From Pyrenula massariospora (taxonomy: Eukaryota; Ascomycota; Eurotiomycetes; Pyrenulales; Pyrenulaceae), in NCBI GenBank assembly GCA_021030905.1, contig JAGFMI010000003.1, forward strand, positions 1,736,001 through 1,800,000: a stretch of 64,000 nt of DNA, given 5' to 3'. Numbering within the stretch: position 1 is the first letter of the stretch; each line of letters starts with the position of its first letter. Below the pieces are notes generated by a model. That model made no database searches and had not been told where the DNA came from. It saw only the letters and a program-made list of their open reading frames with translations. Positions 1 through 10,522 of this stretch are shown here, in pieces. Both the position numbers and the translations under genes were made by a program.

Positions 1-1487
1 AACGGCATCGTAAGTCCAAGTATCCGAAGCTGTTGTGTTGACGGTCGCCTGAAACTGCTCGTTATCCCAAGAAATTCTCGAGACCCGCTTTCCAGGCTTC
101 ATGTTGGCTGATTGATCCAACCACGTTGTCATGTTGTTTGCAAGCTGGACCGAGCCACCAAAGATGCAGAACCAGGGCCATGGCTTACAGTCCTTCGGGT
201 CCTCGTCAAAGTCGATAGATTCCAGAACGATCTCACTGAGTGCTTGATCGTACCAACCGGTCCCACTGTCACAGTCTTTAGCGTTGCAACTTCCTAATGA
301 AAGGTGTACGTACCCATTGAAGTTCTCAAGCCATTCCACCGTTTCAAAGTTATACCTGGGGGACACTGGCACAGGCGTGACGGCAGGTGGAGTGTAGTTT
401 CTATGACGCTTAGTTCAAGGCTTCGAGAAGATCAAGCCTTAAAGCTGCCTACCCGGATAAAAATCCCCTAACGCTACATTTGTCGTAGCTCATCATCAAA
501 TCCCAGGCAGTGCTTGCGTTTGACTCCAACTGGGTCTTGAATTCCTGGATAGCACAGTTGAAGACCGTGTTAGGATTTCGACCAAGGACACTTCGGCTAA
601 CATTGTTTTGTTAAAATGGTCCTTAAAACAACTGAGTACGCGACATACTCAATTCCCATTGCGGCGATATCCATGTTGAAAGGATCATTACTATTGAGCG
701 GCATGATCTTGTCGATACTCCCACATTGAACGACGTCGTTGTAACAGAAGTACTCGAGCTGTTCATGACTGTTTTCATCCACGTTCTGCATATAGTAGGG
801 TACCAGCTGACCCAACTGCGCTTGAGCGAGGCTGGTCGCTTGCGTCATACCTACTGTGCTGAACAGATCAAAAGTCCTAAGCGTTTCAGTAAGACCTCAT
901 TATCTAAACGAGAAGAGGTAACATTATGCGCACCTCGTCATGACATCGTTTTGTGGGTACCTCATGGCACCAACATCGAAGTATAGGTCTTGCTGCGTAT
1001 CACTGAACGAATAAGTGTTAAGTCTACCCCCGGCAACGCTGGATGCCTCGATGATATCACAAGTGTAATTGAACGGCTTGCTATCAGCATCAACTGCATG
1101 AGCCTTCAACCATTTCAGTATCATGGCCGTGAATAGACCTGCCGCACCAGCTCCGACAATGCCTATATTCGGCACTGTGTCAGCTGCGCTCGGCTCTTTG
1201 GCTCCAAGGAATCCGCGTAAAGCTTCAGGTGGTGGTTTAAGAATATCAGGTGTCTCCTTTGACTGAACCTGGGGTCCTTCAACTCCTAGGAGCTCAGAGA
1301 TTGGAAGGCCAGCAAAACCATCCGAGGGCTGGCCCTCACGGAGATGTCGAAAAGCCGTCGTCAAGCGTTCCCAGTCTTTCTTCACCGCTTGAGCAGCGAG
1401 GACCCTCGCCCAGCCAACACGAGCGGAGTGAATTGATTTGCCCTCATGGGTGGGAAACTGCAGACGGGTAGAATCTTCGGAGGCCAT
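1..1487 (-). CDS. FAD-dependent amine oxidase (L-amino-acid oxidase-like), 3' end cut by window edge
   Basis: Five exons can be read on the minus strand: 1487-934, 876-649, 596-453, 400-314 and 265 to the edge. All junctions are GT-AG and keep one frame, giving about 426 residues before the window ends. The start is the ATG at 1487 (MASEDSTRLQF). The dinucleotide-binding motif IGIVGAGAAGLFTA lies near residue 108, followed by an acidic strand end and AGGRLNTY, the usual FAD-binding layout of flavin monoamine and L-amino-acid oxidases. Further motifs are FDVGAMRYPQND, VPYYMQN, FETVEWLENF and WYDQALSEIVLES. The family oxidises amines or amino acids to imines and releases hydrogen peroxide; the substrate cannot be told here. 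I see no signal peptide. An unspliced reading looks broken at 850-930, but splicing removes those stops. The C-terminal part is outside the window. Confidence 0.82.
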
Positions 1488-3180
1488 GATGACTAGTTAA
1501 GAACGTAGACAGGGACGTTATGAACGGAAAACATGCTTTATTGCGTGCAGCTGTAGAAGATGCATCTGAGGAGCTTCTTTTATAGACAGCAGATTCTTTA
1601 TCGACCTAATCGTAGAGAAGAGGTCATCGCGCTTAATGTGATCAGCTGAGCACATAGCCAGTGTGGCGCTTAGCCATGATCTGAGACCCGACCCAGCCCA
1701 GCCCTTCCGAATATCAGACTAGACCAGCCCGGTCCTGGGTAGCAACAGCCCCTTTCAGACGAGAGCACCCCGAAGTAGACCGTGGACTATGCGCCACACT
1801 GCACGTAGCTCTGTCTAGGCCGACTTTAAGCTGCCTTGCGTTGAGCTCGAAGTGATTAAGGTATGCAAGGGAGATCAGCGTTGATGCGGCATCCTCGTCG
1901 TTCGTATGCGGCGTCGGCTAACGGAATACATTCCTGTATTCACCTGAATTGTTCGAGGCCGATCTAGAGCACCGAGACGAGACTTGACTCAGTGTTCGCT
2001 TCTGCTGCATAGTGATTGGGGGTTTTTTTTCTTGGGAGCCAATAGTTCAGCCTTGAGACGTTGCACTATTGCACGCCAAGACCACTGCAAGTTTAACGAC
2101 GTCGCACAGCGACGTGAGAAGACTTTCAGGTAACGGCTCATGAATGTCTCAACACAGCTGAACATATCTAATAAGATCGAAGTTGAAGGGGGACATCGAG
2201 GCCTTCGAAGATCGCTTATTTCGGGGAGTGCGTGCAGGTTGATCCACCAGTGGTCATGGAGCGTTCAGCTGTTGATATGGCAGCATAAGTCTTATCAGTG
2301 CACTCCGGGATGGTTCCAAACCAACGGAGTCGTTATGAAGATGGTTTTCGTGCTGTGCGTTCTTTAGGGGGGGCAGAGAGGGTCCTTAAAACTGGGACCC
2401 CTGTGCAGGTCGCGTAGACTTGACATATTTCAGCTGTAGGTAGAGTGGCTGCTTAGATGACGAGAGGGTCCCGGAATCGGGATCGCGAGCGAGACTGAGC
2501 AAGAGCACGAGCAGCCTGCAGCAGTTAGGTTTGAACTTGAACGACTATGATTGACCTTGAGTGGAGCGTGAACGAGCGGAGCTGCGCGTGTGTTGAGGCT
2601 GTCGAGGTGTGCAAGCGTTAGCGAAGTTGAGTCGAAGTTGGGCCAGAGCGTTTTCTGCTAAGTCACGGTGGCTATATTAATGAACCAAGTTAGGATATGG
2701 GTATGGTCACTTTGTCCTCGACAATAGCAAATTACTGATAGTAGCGGCTTGGTTCGGGTTCGGCGCCAGTTTTAATCCTCTAAGGTTCTCAGTATTAGGT
2801 TTGAGGTTAAAAAGGAGGGAGCCCCGTATCACAAACAGAGTTATTCCTATGGAACTTGTAAGTTTATTTAATATCTATGGGAATACTGTAAACAACGTTA
2901 TCTAGACTTTCGCCATAGCTTAAAATAAGAGGCTAGATCTCCGATAGGATATCGACAAAATGCTAAGGTAAGACAAGAGCTACCTTTGAAAGGTTCCTGC
3001 ACACCGACGGTTATGTAAACCTCCAGCGACAAGACTTCACGCAGCGTGAGGTGACGATCGGTTAGGGATTGGGGAAGGAGAAGGCGAGGAAATGGTGACC
3101 TTTAGAAACTGTGGCTATAATATATAAGATTGGGGGTAAGCTTGCTGATTTAGATTTAGACAATAACAGAGGACTTATTA
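1488..3180. other. Gene-poor stretch upstream of the amine oxidase
   Basis: No convincing coding region was found on either strand. It contains the hAT-like miniature element at 1659-1801, CCAGCCC-rich sequence and a T-run near 2022. The rest looks like non-coding or decayed DNA. Confidence 0.6.
1651..1809. mobile_element. hAT-like miniature inverted-repeat element (MITE) with 8-bp target duplication
   Basis: The element spans 1659-1801 (143 bp). It begins with CAGTGTGGCGC (1659-1669) and ends with the exact reverse complement GCGCCACACTG (1791-1801). It is flanked by CACATAGC (1651-1658) and CACGTAGC (1802-1809), an 8-bp direct duplication with one G/A difference. Eight-bp duplications and termini starting with CAG are the signature of hAT-superfamily transposons. 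The inside holds repeated CCAGCCC motifs that could be subterminal transposase sites (inference). There is no coding capacity, so it would need a transposase from elsewhere. It sits about 170 bp upstream of the amine oxidase start codon. Confidence 0.7.
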
Positions 3181-4140
3181 AGAGATGAAAGGCTACTCGC
3201 TGCCAAAAGTTACCTTTCGGAGCGACTAAGTTCTATGTCGGGGATTCCCGCTAGAATTCTCGCTAGCAAAACACCACTTGATTTGGCAAGCGTGGCCCAA
3301 CGTATGTATGGGCTTCAGAAAGGGTAACTTCGAGGCCTGAAGATTAGCATACTGTCTTCTAAGACTTTTAATATGAATATGCCAATGTTGTATGGGCAAC
3401 ATGAAAAAGCATTTGTACGCCTCCAAGAAGAAATCATCAAATCGTCAAACGACCAATCCATATTCGCCTGGCGTATCGATCTAGAGAACTTTCCACAATC
3501 TGGTGTCGTGCGCTCTGGAATCCTGGCGCACCATCCTTTACAATTCAAGGATTCTGCCACGGTTTCAAACAGACCAGCGACCGATTATCCACTTTGGCGC
3601 GATCGTCAATCGTCAAAGAGATGGGAGGAATAGCAGATTTACAACCAGCTGTGGCGGGGCAGCATTCCGTCTATCTTGACCTATAGAGGCTTACAAATTA
3701 CTGTCCCGCTCTTCGAGATTCCATTCACAACGCGCAGCGTTGGCTTAATGCCGCTCGAATGTGATCAAGCGGACGGTGAAGAACAAGGACTCTCGAATTC
3801 ATGCATCATTGGCTTAATTCTCTGTGAAGAACGTCGTGCAGGCGGCATAAGATGCTTCTATCGAACCAACATTGGACAGTTTGTCTACATGATGAAGACT
3901 GATATACCTCGCCTTTGACAAACAATCATTGTGGAAACAGCGCATGATGACGGTGGGTTCCTGTCGGCTGGATCGAAGATCTCTTCATGGCATTGTTCCT
4001 CGAACGAGTCTCTTTGGGGGTATCCACCCTTTATATCTTTCCCAATGGAATTCGGATCGGAAATGAGCCGTCATCGGCTGGACCAAAAAGTGAATCCAGG
4101 CGAGAATGGCAGACTTGATCGAGTTACTCTACCAAAATGA
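3181..4140 (+). pseudogene. Decayed HET-domain (heterokaryon incompatibility) gene fragment
   Basis: Pieces typical of fungal HET proteins follow one another but change frame. First comes SGIPARILASKTPLDLASV with AQRM (3238-3309). After a frame change comes VTSRPED, then AYCLL in a third frame. NMPMLYGQHEKAFVRLQEEI and SSNDQSIFAW follow from about 3375. The order matches the region around the MPxLYGEGxxAFxRLQ motif in the HET family. At least two frameshifts and stops at 3328 (TAA), 3631 (TAG) and 3916 (TGA) break it. The frame stays recognisable past the stops (LTYRGLQITVPL at 3661-3696). The 5' two-thirds of a normal HET domain is absent. Intact members take part in self/non-self recognition and cell death on fusion; this copy should be inactive. 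Confidence 0.75.
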
Positions 4141-5025
4141 CGACGAAGATCTTCATATTCTGCTTGGGCTAACCGATGGTACGACAGTAGAGCAGGATGA
4201 TAAATCCTGCCGGTTTTGTGGCTGTTTCTGGGCAAAGAAGGGCGAAATGCCAGGTTCTATTTCCGATGAATTTTTCAGTCTCTGGCAAAGATAACCGGAA
4301 AAGTTCACGGAACCAGTCAAGTAATTAGTCTTGGAAATTTCGAAGTTGGGGTCACTTGCGCTGGAGACATACAATCTGGCAAGCCTGGCCCAATCTTCTG
4401 CATCCGCTTAAGGGGAGTCAGGTGAGAAATGGCGGCTCGATGAATAAATTCTAGAAATTGCGATTCGCCCTCACGATGCAGTCACCCTTCGCGCGCTGCT
4501 TTTATCACCCAAATGCACCTCTTGAATTTCGAGCCCTCTCTTTTCTAAGCCTTATTTGCCTTTTCTTTACGGCATTAAGCCTCTCTTGAGCCGCATAAAA
4601 ATTCTGATCTCATCTTCAAGATGAAGAGCTAAACCTCCCCCCTCCCCCCGGCGGCACAAGCCTGCCGCCTCTCTCATGACAGCCTAAATTCGATGCAAGG
4701 CGGAACTCTAGCTCAGAAGGCTCCAAGCTCCTAGCCCACGCTGAAGAACTAGAATAGTGTGAATTTAGGTAAGAAGTGAGTTGAAGTTCGGTGCACTAAT
4801 GTCGAGAATCGCTAGAAGCAAATGATGGCTAGTCACTCTTGAAGAATTATTTGCCAGGTTGTTATAGCGCCAGTCATCATAATGTTACTAATCGTTCTCG
4901 GCTATCCAGCTCATATATCCTCTCATTTTGTTATTGGCAAACTATGCATAGCTTCACATGATTTATGGAAATTGGTAGATGGTTTATAAGACGTCTTGTA
5001 GACTCACGATAGCCTGCTCCTAAGT
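4141..5025. other. Intergenic stretch with a small hairpin
   Basis: No gene recognised. A short frame at 4106-4294 overlaps the end of the HET relic and could be a last remnant of it. A perfect 7-bp stem, GGCGGCA / TGCCGCC with a 6-nt loop, lies at 4650-4669 in a C-rich tract. The end of the M20 peptidase gene faces this region. Confidence 0.5.
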
Positions 5026-6372
5026 CTAGCCTTTGTGCTCCAGAACCGCCAGCACAAGCTTCTTGTACCCTTCCACACTCTCTTCCAAATCCCCGACAGT
5101 AAGCGATTCATTAGCACCGTGTGCGACTAGGATGCTGCCAGGACCGTAGAGGTACTTCTTCACGCCTTCTTTGAGCTCAAGGTTCGGGATATCGGTTCCG
5201 TAATTGACAGTGATGGTTTCAAAACCCTCCACGTCCGTATCTATGTCGACAGGTCCGTAGCCGTCGGAGAAACTTATCTCTAGTCCCTTGGTTTCGATTG
5301 CAGAGCCTTTGATCGCCTTCGTAATAGTTTCTTTGGCAGTCTCTGCCTCGCCGCCGGCAAGTCTGATTGCAGCAATAGCAGAGGCAGATTCAGCAACGAC
5401 GTTAGCAGCCACACCGCCTTCAATCCGACCAATGTTCACGGTCGTGTTGCCGTACTTGCTGCTTGAAGGGAGCCCACCTTCACTTTCTGGGATGTTACCC
5501 AAGACGTCCAATTTTGCCAAAATTGGAAGCAGCATAGAGTTTGCAGACCTTCCTAGCCATGGGTAGCCAGAATGCACAGCTTTGCCGTGCGCAGAGAGAG
5601 ACACGCCCAAAGCTCCTTTGTGGCCGGCTGCGAGCTTGCCTTCGGTCGGCTCACCAAAGATTACGGTATGGTAGGAATTGGCCAATTTTTTGTTGATTAG
5701 AGATGAGGAAAAGGTCTGCATGCCATCTCCAAAGCGTTCCTCTCCCACAACGAAGACTAGTGCTACGTCTGATGGGCTCACAGAATTGGTAGAGAGCAGA
5801 GAAATAAGAGCATAAGTCTGTGCTGCGACACAGGCCTTGTCATCAACTGTTCCTCTGCCGGAAATTAGGATGTCTTTGGAGTTGAAGGATGGAGAGCTTG
5901 CTGAAACTTTCGAAGACAGCTTGTAGGGAAGAAAAGGAGGGACTGTGTCGATATGCGACGTCAGAATCACTCTGGGTCCTTCCAAGTGGCTCTTGATTTC
6001 TCTCTGCTGTGACTGATTCGGCCAGGCAATCAAATTGTATCTCGGCTTCTTGTTAGAAGACCCTGGAGGCTGGTCAACATGCTGGCGCTCAACAGTAAAG
6101 TTCACGCTGATCAAGTAATTTTCGAGCCATAAGCCGATATCGAGCTCTTCTGAAGACACAGAAGGGATTTTCACAAGGTCGCGATGGAATGAAAGGAAAG
6201 GTGAGGCATCTATCACTTTGGAGAGATCGCCTTCATCATCCGTAATTCCCTTCCCAATCACATTCTGGGCTTGGGAGGCTGCGGTCCTCTCCTGGAGACT
6301 AAGCGACGGGTCTGCAGCATAGGTTACAGCAAGGCGGCAGAAGATGCCGACAAGAGCTGCTTGAATGTGCAT
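5026..6372 (-). CDS. Secreted or vacuolar M20-family metallopeptidase (carboxypeptidase/ArgE-DapE type)
   Basis: Single exon of 448 residues. The ATG at 6372 (MHIQAALVG) is chosen because it opens a signal peptide; a longer frame upstream has no ATG. Residues 1 to about 22 are hydrophobic, ending near TYAADPS. Di-zinc M20 motifs come in order: LTSHIDTVPPF (first metal His and Asp), GRGTVDDKA (bridging Asp), VGEERFGDG (catalytic Glu pair), FGEPTEG and, near the end, LVAHGANES (last metal His). A dimerisation-type insert separates the catalytic halves. Fungal relatives are annotated as M20A carboxypeptidases. The substrate is probably peptides or N-acyl amino acids, but the sequence does not settle this. 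The gene is divergent from the PARP gene with about 540 bp between start codons. Confidence 0.85.
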   Translation of the reverse strand: MHIQAALVGIFCRLAVTYAADPSLSLQERTAASQAQNVIGKGITDDEGDLSKVIDASPFLSFHRDLVKIPSVSSEELDIGLWLENYLISVNFTVERQHVDQPPGSSNKKPRYNLIAWPNQSQQREIKSHLEGPRVILTSHIDTVPPFLPYKLSSKVSASSPSFNSKDILISGRGTVDDKACVAAQTYALISLLSTNSVSPSDVALVFVVGEERFGDGMQTFSSSLINKKLANSYHTVIFGEPTEGKLAAGHKGALGVSLSAHGKAVHSGYPWLGRSANSMLLPILAKLDVLGNIPESEGGLPSSSKYGNTTVNIGRIEGGVAANVVAESASAIAAIRLAGGEAETAKETITKAIKGSAIETKGLEISFSDGYGPVDIDTDVEGFETITVNYGTDIPNLELKEGVKKYLYGPGSILVAHGANESLTVGDLEESVEGYKKLVLAVLEHKG

Positions 6373-6911
6373 AGTGGCAGTCAAGCTCAACTAAAATCGG
6401 GTTACACAAGGGACATCTCGTTTGAGCCTCAAGGCATCCGAGGATCTGTGCGCAAAGAAATGGCTGCAGGTCGACGCTCGGCATTTCCCTTCCCTCCCTC
6501 GCCTACTACTAACGTTAGACGCGTCCAAGCGCGCTCGTCTCCAATCGAATTATTGACGGTCTCCAGGCTTCCGCAAGGCAACATCCCCCTTTCCATTCTT
6601 TCCTCACCACTCGAGCAGGCAGACCATTCTCGCTATGATGCTACAACAGAGAATCAATACCTATCATGCCTGTTCCTGCACCCTGTCGGTAGGCTTCTAC
6701 TGAACCTAAGTCTGCGTCCGTCAGCATCCTTCCTGCAGCTAGCGGATTTGCTGCCTGGGGAACTTCATTGGGGGCTGCTACGCTCGACCAGGTAGGACAT
6801 GCTCGTGAAAACATATAAGGCTGCGCATCTGCCCTACATTTACCGCCTGTTCAATTTGAGATAGAGTATCCCATTGATAGCCTCTGCTTGCCTGTTTGAC
6901 GCCTTGTAAAC
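6373..6911. promoter_or_regulatory. Shared upstream region of the M20 peptidase and PARP genes
   Basis: Divergent intergenic region of 539 bp that must hold both promoters. No BRCT-coding exon of PARP could be found here on the plus strand. No individual site is assigned. Confidence 0.45.
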
Positions 6912-8762
6912 ATGCCTGCAAAACGAAAACAGACTACCAGTGCGTCAGGTGGCAAAGGCAAGAAGAAACAGCCTAAGCAAGATGGGCAGAAAGCCATTTC
7001 TCGAAAGCTTGACATACCGATTGATGAGGGATTTGGCTCGGGAAGTGAGTGCTGCACGATTGCTGATTGTATTCTTTGCGTGTTGACCCTCATTGTCAGG
7101 CAACTGCAGCGTTTACATTGACGACGATGGCGTGATCTTCAATGCGACCCTCAATCAGACCAACGTTGGTGCTAATAATAACAAGGTGAGTCTATTGCAT
7201 TGTACGATCCTCGATCTTAAACCAGAATTACTCGGCAACCAATTTCTCTGTATAGTGCATTTTTCAGGAATTGATCTCAATCATTAGTTCTACATGCTTC
7301 AACTACTAGTAGATGAAGATGGAAATGGCTATCATACGCATACACGATGGGGTCGAGTAGGTGAATTTGGAGCGGTCAAGACCATGGACTCTGATAACCT
7401 TGATGGAGCCCTCAAGGAGTTCAACAAGAAGTTCAAGGACAAGACTGGCAACACCTGGGAGGACAGAAATGAGGCGCCCAAAGCCAAGAAATACACGTTC
7501 ATTGAGAAGAACTACGAAGCTGACGACAACGAAGATGATGGGAACAGCAAAGTGAAGAGTGAAAGTGCGGACAGCAACGGAGCCAAGAGCAAACTACCCA
7601 TTCAAACCCAGAGACTGATGGAATTAATATTCAACCAGAATCATTTCAATTCCGTGCTAGAAGACATAGGGTACAATGCCGACAAGATGCCCCTGGGCAA
7701 ACTTGGGAAGTCCACTCTTAAGAAGGGTATGGAACATCTCAAAGAGCTCGCAAGTCTTATCAAGCACCCGAGTCTGGCTCAGAATAAATATGGTGTCAGC
7801 CGTGAGGAGGCCATCGAAGACTTTACCAACAAGTACTACTCCACGATTCCTCACGTCTTTGGCCGCAACAAGCCACCAAAAATCAACAATGACGACATCC
7901 TTAAGAGGGAGGTTGCCATGCTTGACACTCTCACGGACATGGAGGTGGCTACAACGATCATGAACGCGAACGACAAGCAACGAGATGCCAACAGTGTCAG
8001 TCTACTAGACAAACGATTCAATTCTCTAAACATGAACGAGATGACACCGCTGGGGCACTCGTCCAATGAATACAAACAGATTCAGACGTATTTGATCGAC
8101 TCCGCGAGCACTGGGCACGGCCTGAAGTTTCGCTTGCAAGATGTTTTCCGTATCGAGCGTGACGGCGAAAATGCTAGATTTGAGAAATCACGATATGCAA
8201 AGCTCAAGGACAAGAACCGATTGCTCCTGTGGCACGGCTCGCGCACAACTAACTTTGGTGGTATTCTTTCCCAAGGCCTCCGTATTGCGCCGCCCGAGGC
8301 TCCTGTCAACGGCTATGCTTTCGGAAAAGGCGTCTACCTTGCAGATGTATCCAGCAAATCAGCCAATTACTGCGTGCCCGGTATGAGCGGCGGAGTTGGC
8401 CTGCTTCTACTTGTCGAAGCCGAATTGAGCCGACCCATGTATGAAATTCCTACAGGCGATTCAATGGCGCAAGAAGAGGCGAAGAAGCACAATTGCCTCT
8501 CTACCATGGGTGTCGGGAGGCAAGCCCCGCAAAAATGGAAGGACGCCGCTTGCGTTGCCGACGATTTGAAAGGAGTGATGATGGTAAATTTCAATACTTA
8601 GCTCTACCTGATCAGTTCTAGCAAGGCTAATGGTTCGTGCAGCCCGACGGACAAATAGGCGACAATAAGAAGCATCAGGGCGGATATCTCATGTACAACG
8701 AGTACATCGCATACGATGTTGCTCAACTGAAATTACGATACCTCTTGCGCGTCGGGATGTAG
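6912..8762 (+). CDS. PARP: Poly(ADP-ribose) polymerase (WGR + PARP catalytic domains, no BRCT)
   Basis: Exons 6912-7044, 7100-7185, 7288-8583 and 8643-8762 give 544 residues. The N-terminus is a short lysine-rich tail (MPAKRKQTT, GGKGKKKQPK), a likely nuclear signal. A WGR domain follows (IDDDGVIFNATLNQTN to TRWGRVGEFG, about residues 46-110), then the PARP regulatory helices and the catalytic domain. The H-Y-E catalytic triad is visible: His in LLWHGSRTTNFGGIL, Tyr in GKGVYLADVSSKSANY and Glu in YNEYIAYDVAQLKLRYLL, the last on exon 4. The enzyme uses NAD+ to build ADP-ribose chains in DNA-damage response. Ascomycete PARPs usually carry an N-terminal BRCT domain; none precedes the WGR here, so the architecture resembles animal PARP2/3. 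Confidence 0.93.
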
Positions 8763-9309
8763 GCACCTTTACGGGGGCGTTAGAGCACTCAAGAACAGAG
8801 GTGGTTATCTTCGAAGAATCCGGAACCGTGCTCGCTGTGAACTCCAAAATATCTCTTAGTCATTCAATTCGCCAATGCTGCGCCTAAGATTAAACCAGTA
8901 CGCATAGGGCCTTGGAGCTCACCATAACCCATTTAGGCGCCTTCTACCTATCCTGCCACGAGGGTTAAGCCTATGCGCAGAGGTATGCTGTGTCCAGCGT
9001 AGAAAGAACAGCCTCGTGTTCGACTTCACCCGTTTGGCGGGTACTTTGTGGATCGAACGGCTAGCAAGTTCAAGCCAATGGGCGGTCCTCAGCAGAATCA
9101 GAGGCATAAATTGAAATCTAGAGCCTGGGAAGAGGTCCCAAACCCGATCCTTACAACGTCCTTGATCATGGCGCCAATCTAAAGAAGTGTTTCAAGACCT
9201 CAAATTTCAATCAGATAGGTAGAAGACAAAAAGTTACGCTAAGCCATAGTAAACTTCCATTCTAACTCCGGCTATGCGCTTAAGAAGGGCTCCCTTCGAA
9301 TGTCTTAGA
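8763..9309. other. Intergenic region between PARP and PUP3 (convergent)
   Basis: Holds the two 3' ends. No gene, RNA or repeat recognised. Confidence 0.5.
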
Positions 9310-10091
9310 TCAATCCTGCCTGCCTTTGAGTAACCTCTTCGTAACCTTGTCTTTTTCTATAATGTACACATGAGCTCCCCAGCCAGACAGCGCATCTCGA
9401 TCCACTGCGTTCAACAGAGCTTGCGAGATCGTCTCGAAAAGCTGATCCGGTTCCTAGTTTGGTCAGCCCACTGTGAGAAACACACGGCAAAAGCTAAGGG
9501 CATACTAGATCGGGCTCCCATAATCCTTCACAAGTACCGAAAAGCTGGTCGCTTGCCGTACCTGCCACGATAAAATCTTTCGCAAAATCGATACACCCAA
9601 TGCTGTCAAACCCACAGATGAATGGTTTTCCCGTTTTCTGATTTATTCCAGCTAGCACCGGGCTGACGAAGAAGGGACCAAATCTCTTTTCATATAAACT
9701 CGAGCTGACAAGATTTGCGAAAGTCTGCGGCGCGATCTGACGTTCTTCTCGTAACCGGTACATGTTGACTTTGTAGCGGAAAAGCTCAGAGACGGTCGAG
9801 ACATCAGTCGCGAGGCCGGTCAGGCCGAGGTAAGTTGAGGGTGCGTATTGGAAGATCTTTGGAAAGTTGTTTGAGACTGTCAAGGCTTGGAGACCGAGTC
9901 GCAGATCGCAGGCTATTGCGACGCAGTCCTTGCCCACCATCGCCACACAGGCACCGCCATCTACGTAAAAGTTTAGTTTGATGGTATTGCATAAACTGAT
10001 CGTATTTAGACTGACTGATGTCAAAGGGAGAGCTCTGGAGAGATGTCAGTGACTAGGGATTGAAACAAGTAGTAGGCCTTGTGCTTACCAT
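9310..10091 (-). CDS. PUP3: 20S proteasome subunit beta-3 (Pup3)
   Basis: Four exons: 10091-10089, 10034-10016, 9960-9506 and 9453-9310, giving 206 residues. Exon 1 codes only for the initiator Met: ATG is followed at once by GTAAGC. Exon 2 is 19 nt. Splicing yields [20 protein letters not shown], the known start of fungal beta-3 subunits; exon 2 uses a GTCAGT donor. Family motifs are [35 protein letters not shown] and the C-terminal [18 protein letters not shown]. Beta-3 lacks the catalytic N-terminal Thr and is structural in the beta ring. Its length fits the yeast protein (205). It is divergent from the UBX gene across about 430 bp. Confidence 0.95.
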
Positions 10092-10522
10092 TTTGAGCTT
10101 CCAGAGGATCGGAGCTTTGAGTGAGGACAGATGGGTTGTGGTCCAACTCCTAGTCGAAGAAGTTTCGATGGATAAATTGAAAGCTGGCGTTAAAGGAGCC
10201 AGGCGCCGTTCGAGATGTTGAGCAGTGTCCCCAGGTACCAATGTCCGCGCGTTGGAGGCTTTTGGCGCTAGTAGAGCTCTTTCGGATTACCTTCCTCCAC
10301 TTGCGGCGAATCTCCCCGCGGACGATCGAGGAATCGCGTCGGCGGGCAAGGCAGAGAGCCGTGAGGCGAGCTTCATTACGAATACTCTAGTACTTGCACT
10401 TGTGCCACATATGTATTGTGATTTTCACTTCCCTATTTGTTTCAAAAGTCAGTACTTCACTCTTCGATTTTCCCCATACTTAAGTTTCTTTGCACTCTTT
10501 CAATCCCTGCACGGAATGGGCC
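10092..10522. promoter_or_regulatory. Divergent promoter region of PUP3 and the UBX-domain gene
   Basis: 431 bp between two start codons on opposite strands. I looked for the yeast proteasome control element GGTGGCAAA and did not see it. No specific site is assigned. Confidence 0.45.

Noticed and set aside
597-848. Separate small minus-strand gene
   Set aside because: It is exon 2 of the amine oxidase plus read-through into its intron.
4369-4400. Near-repeat of the HET relic stretch around 3283-3300 (TGGCAAGC.TGGCCCAA)
   Set aside because: Only about 18 bp long with no extension on either side; too short to call a duplication.
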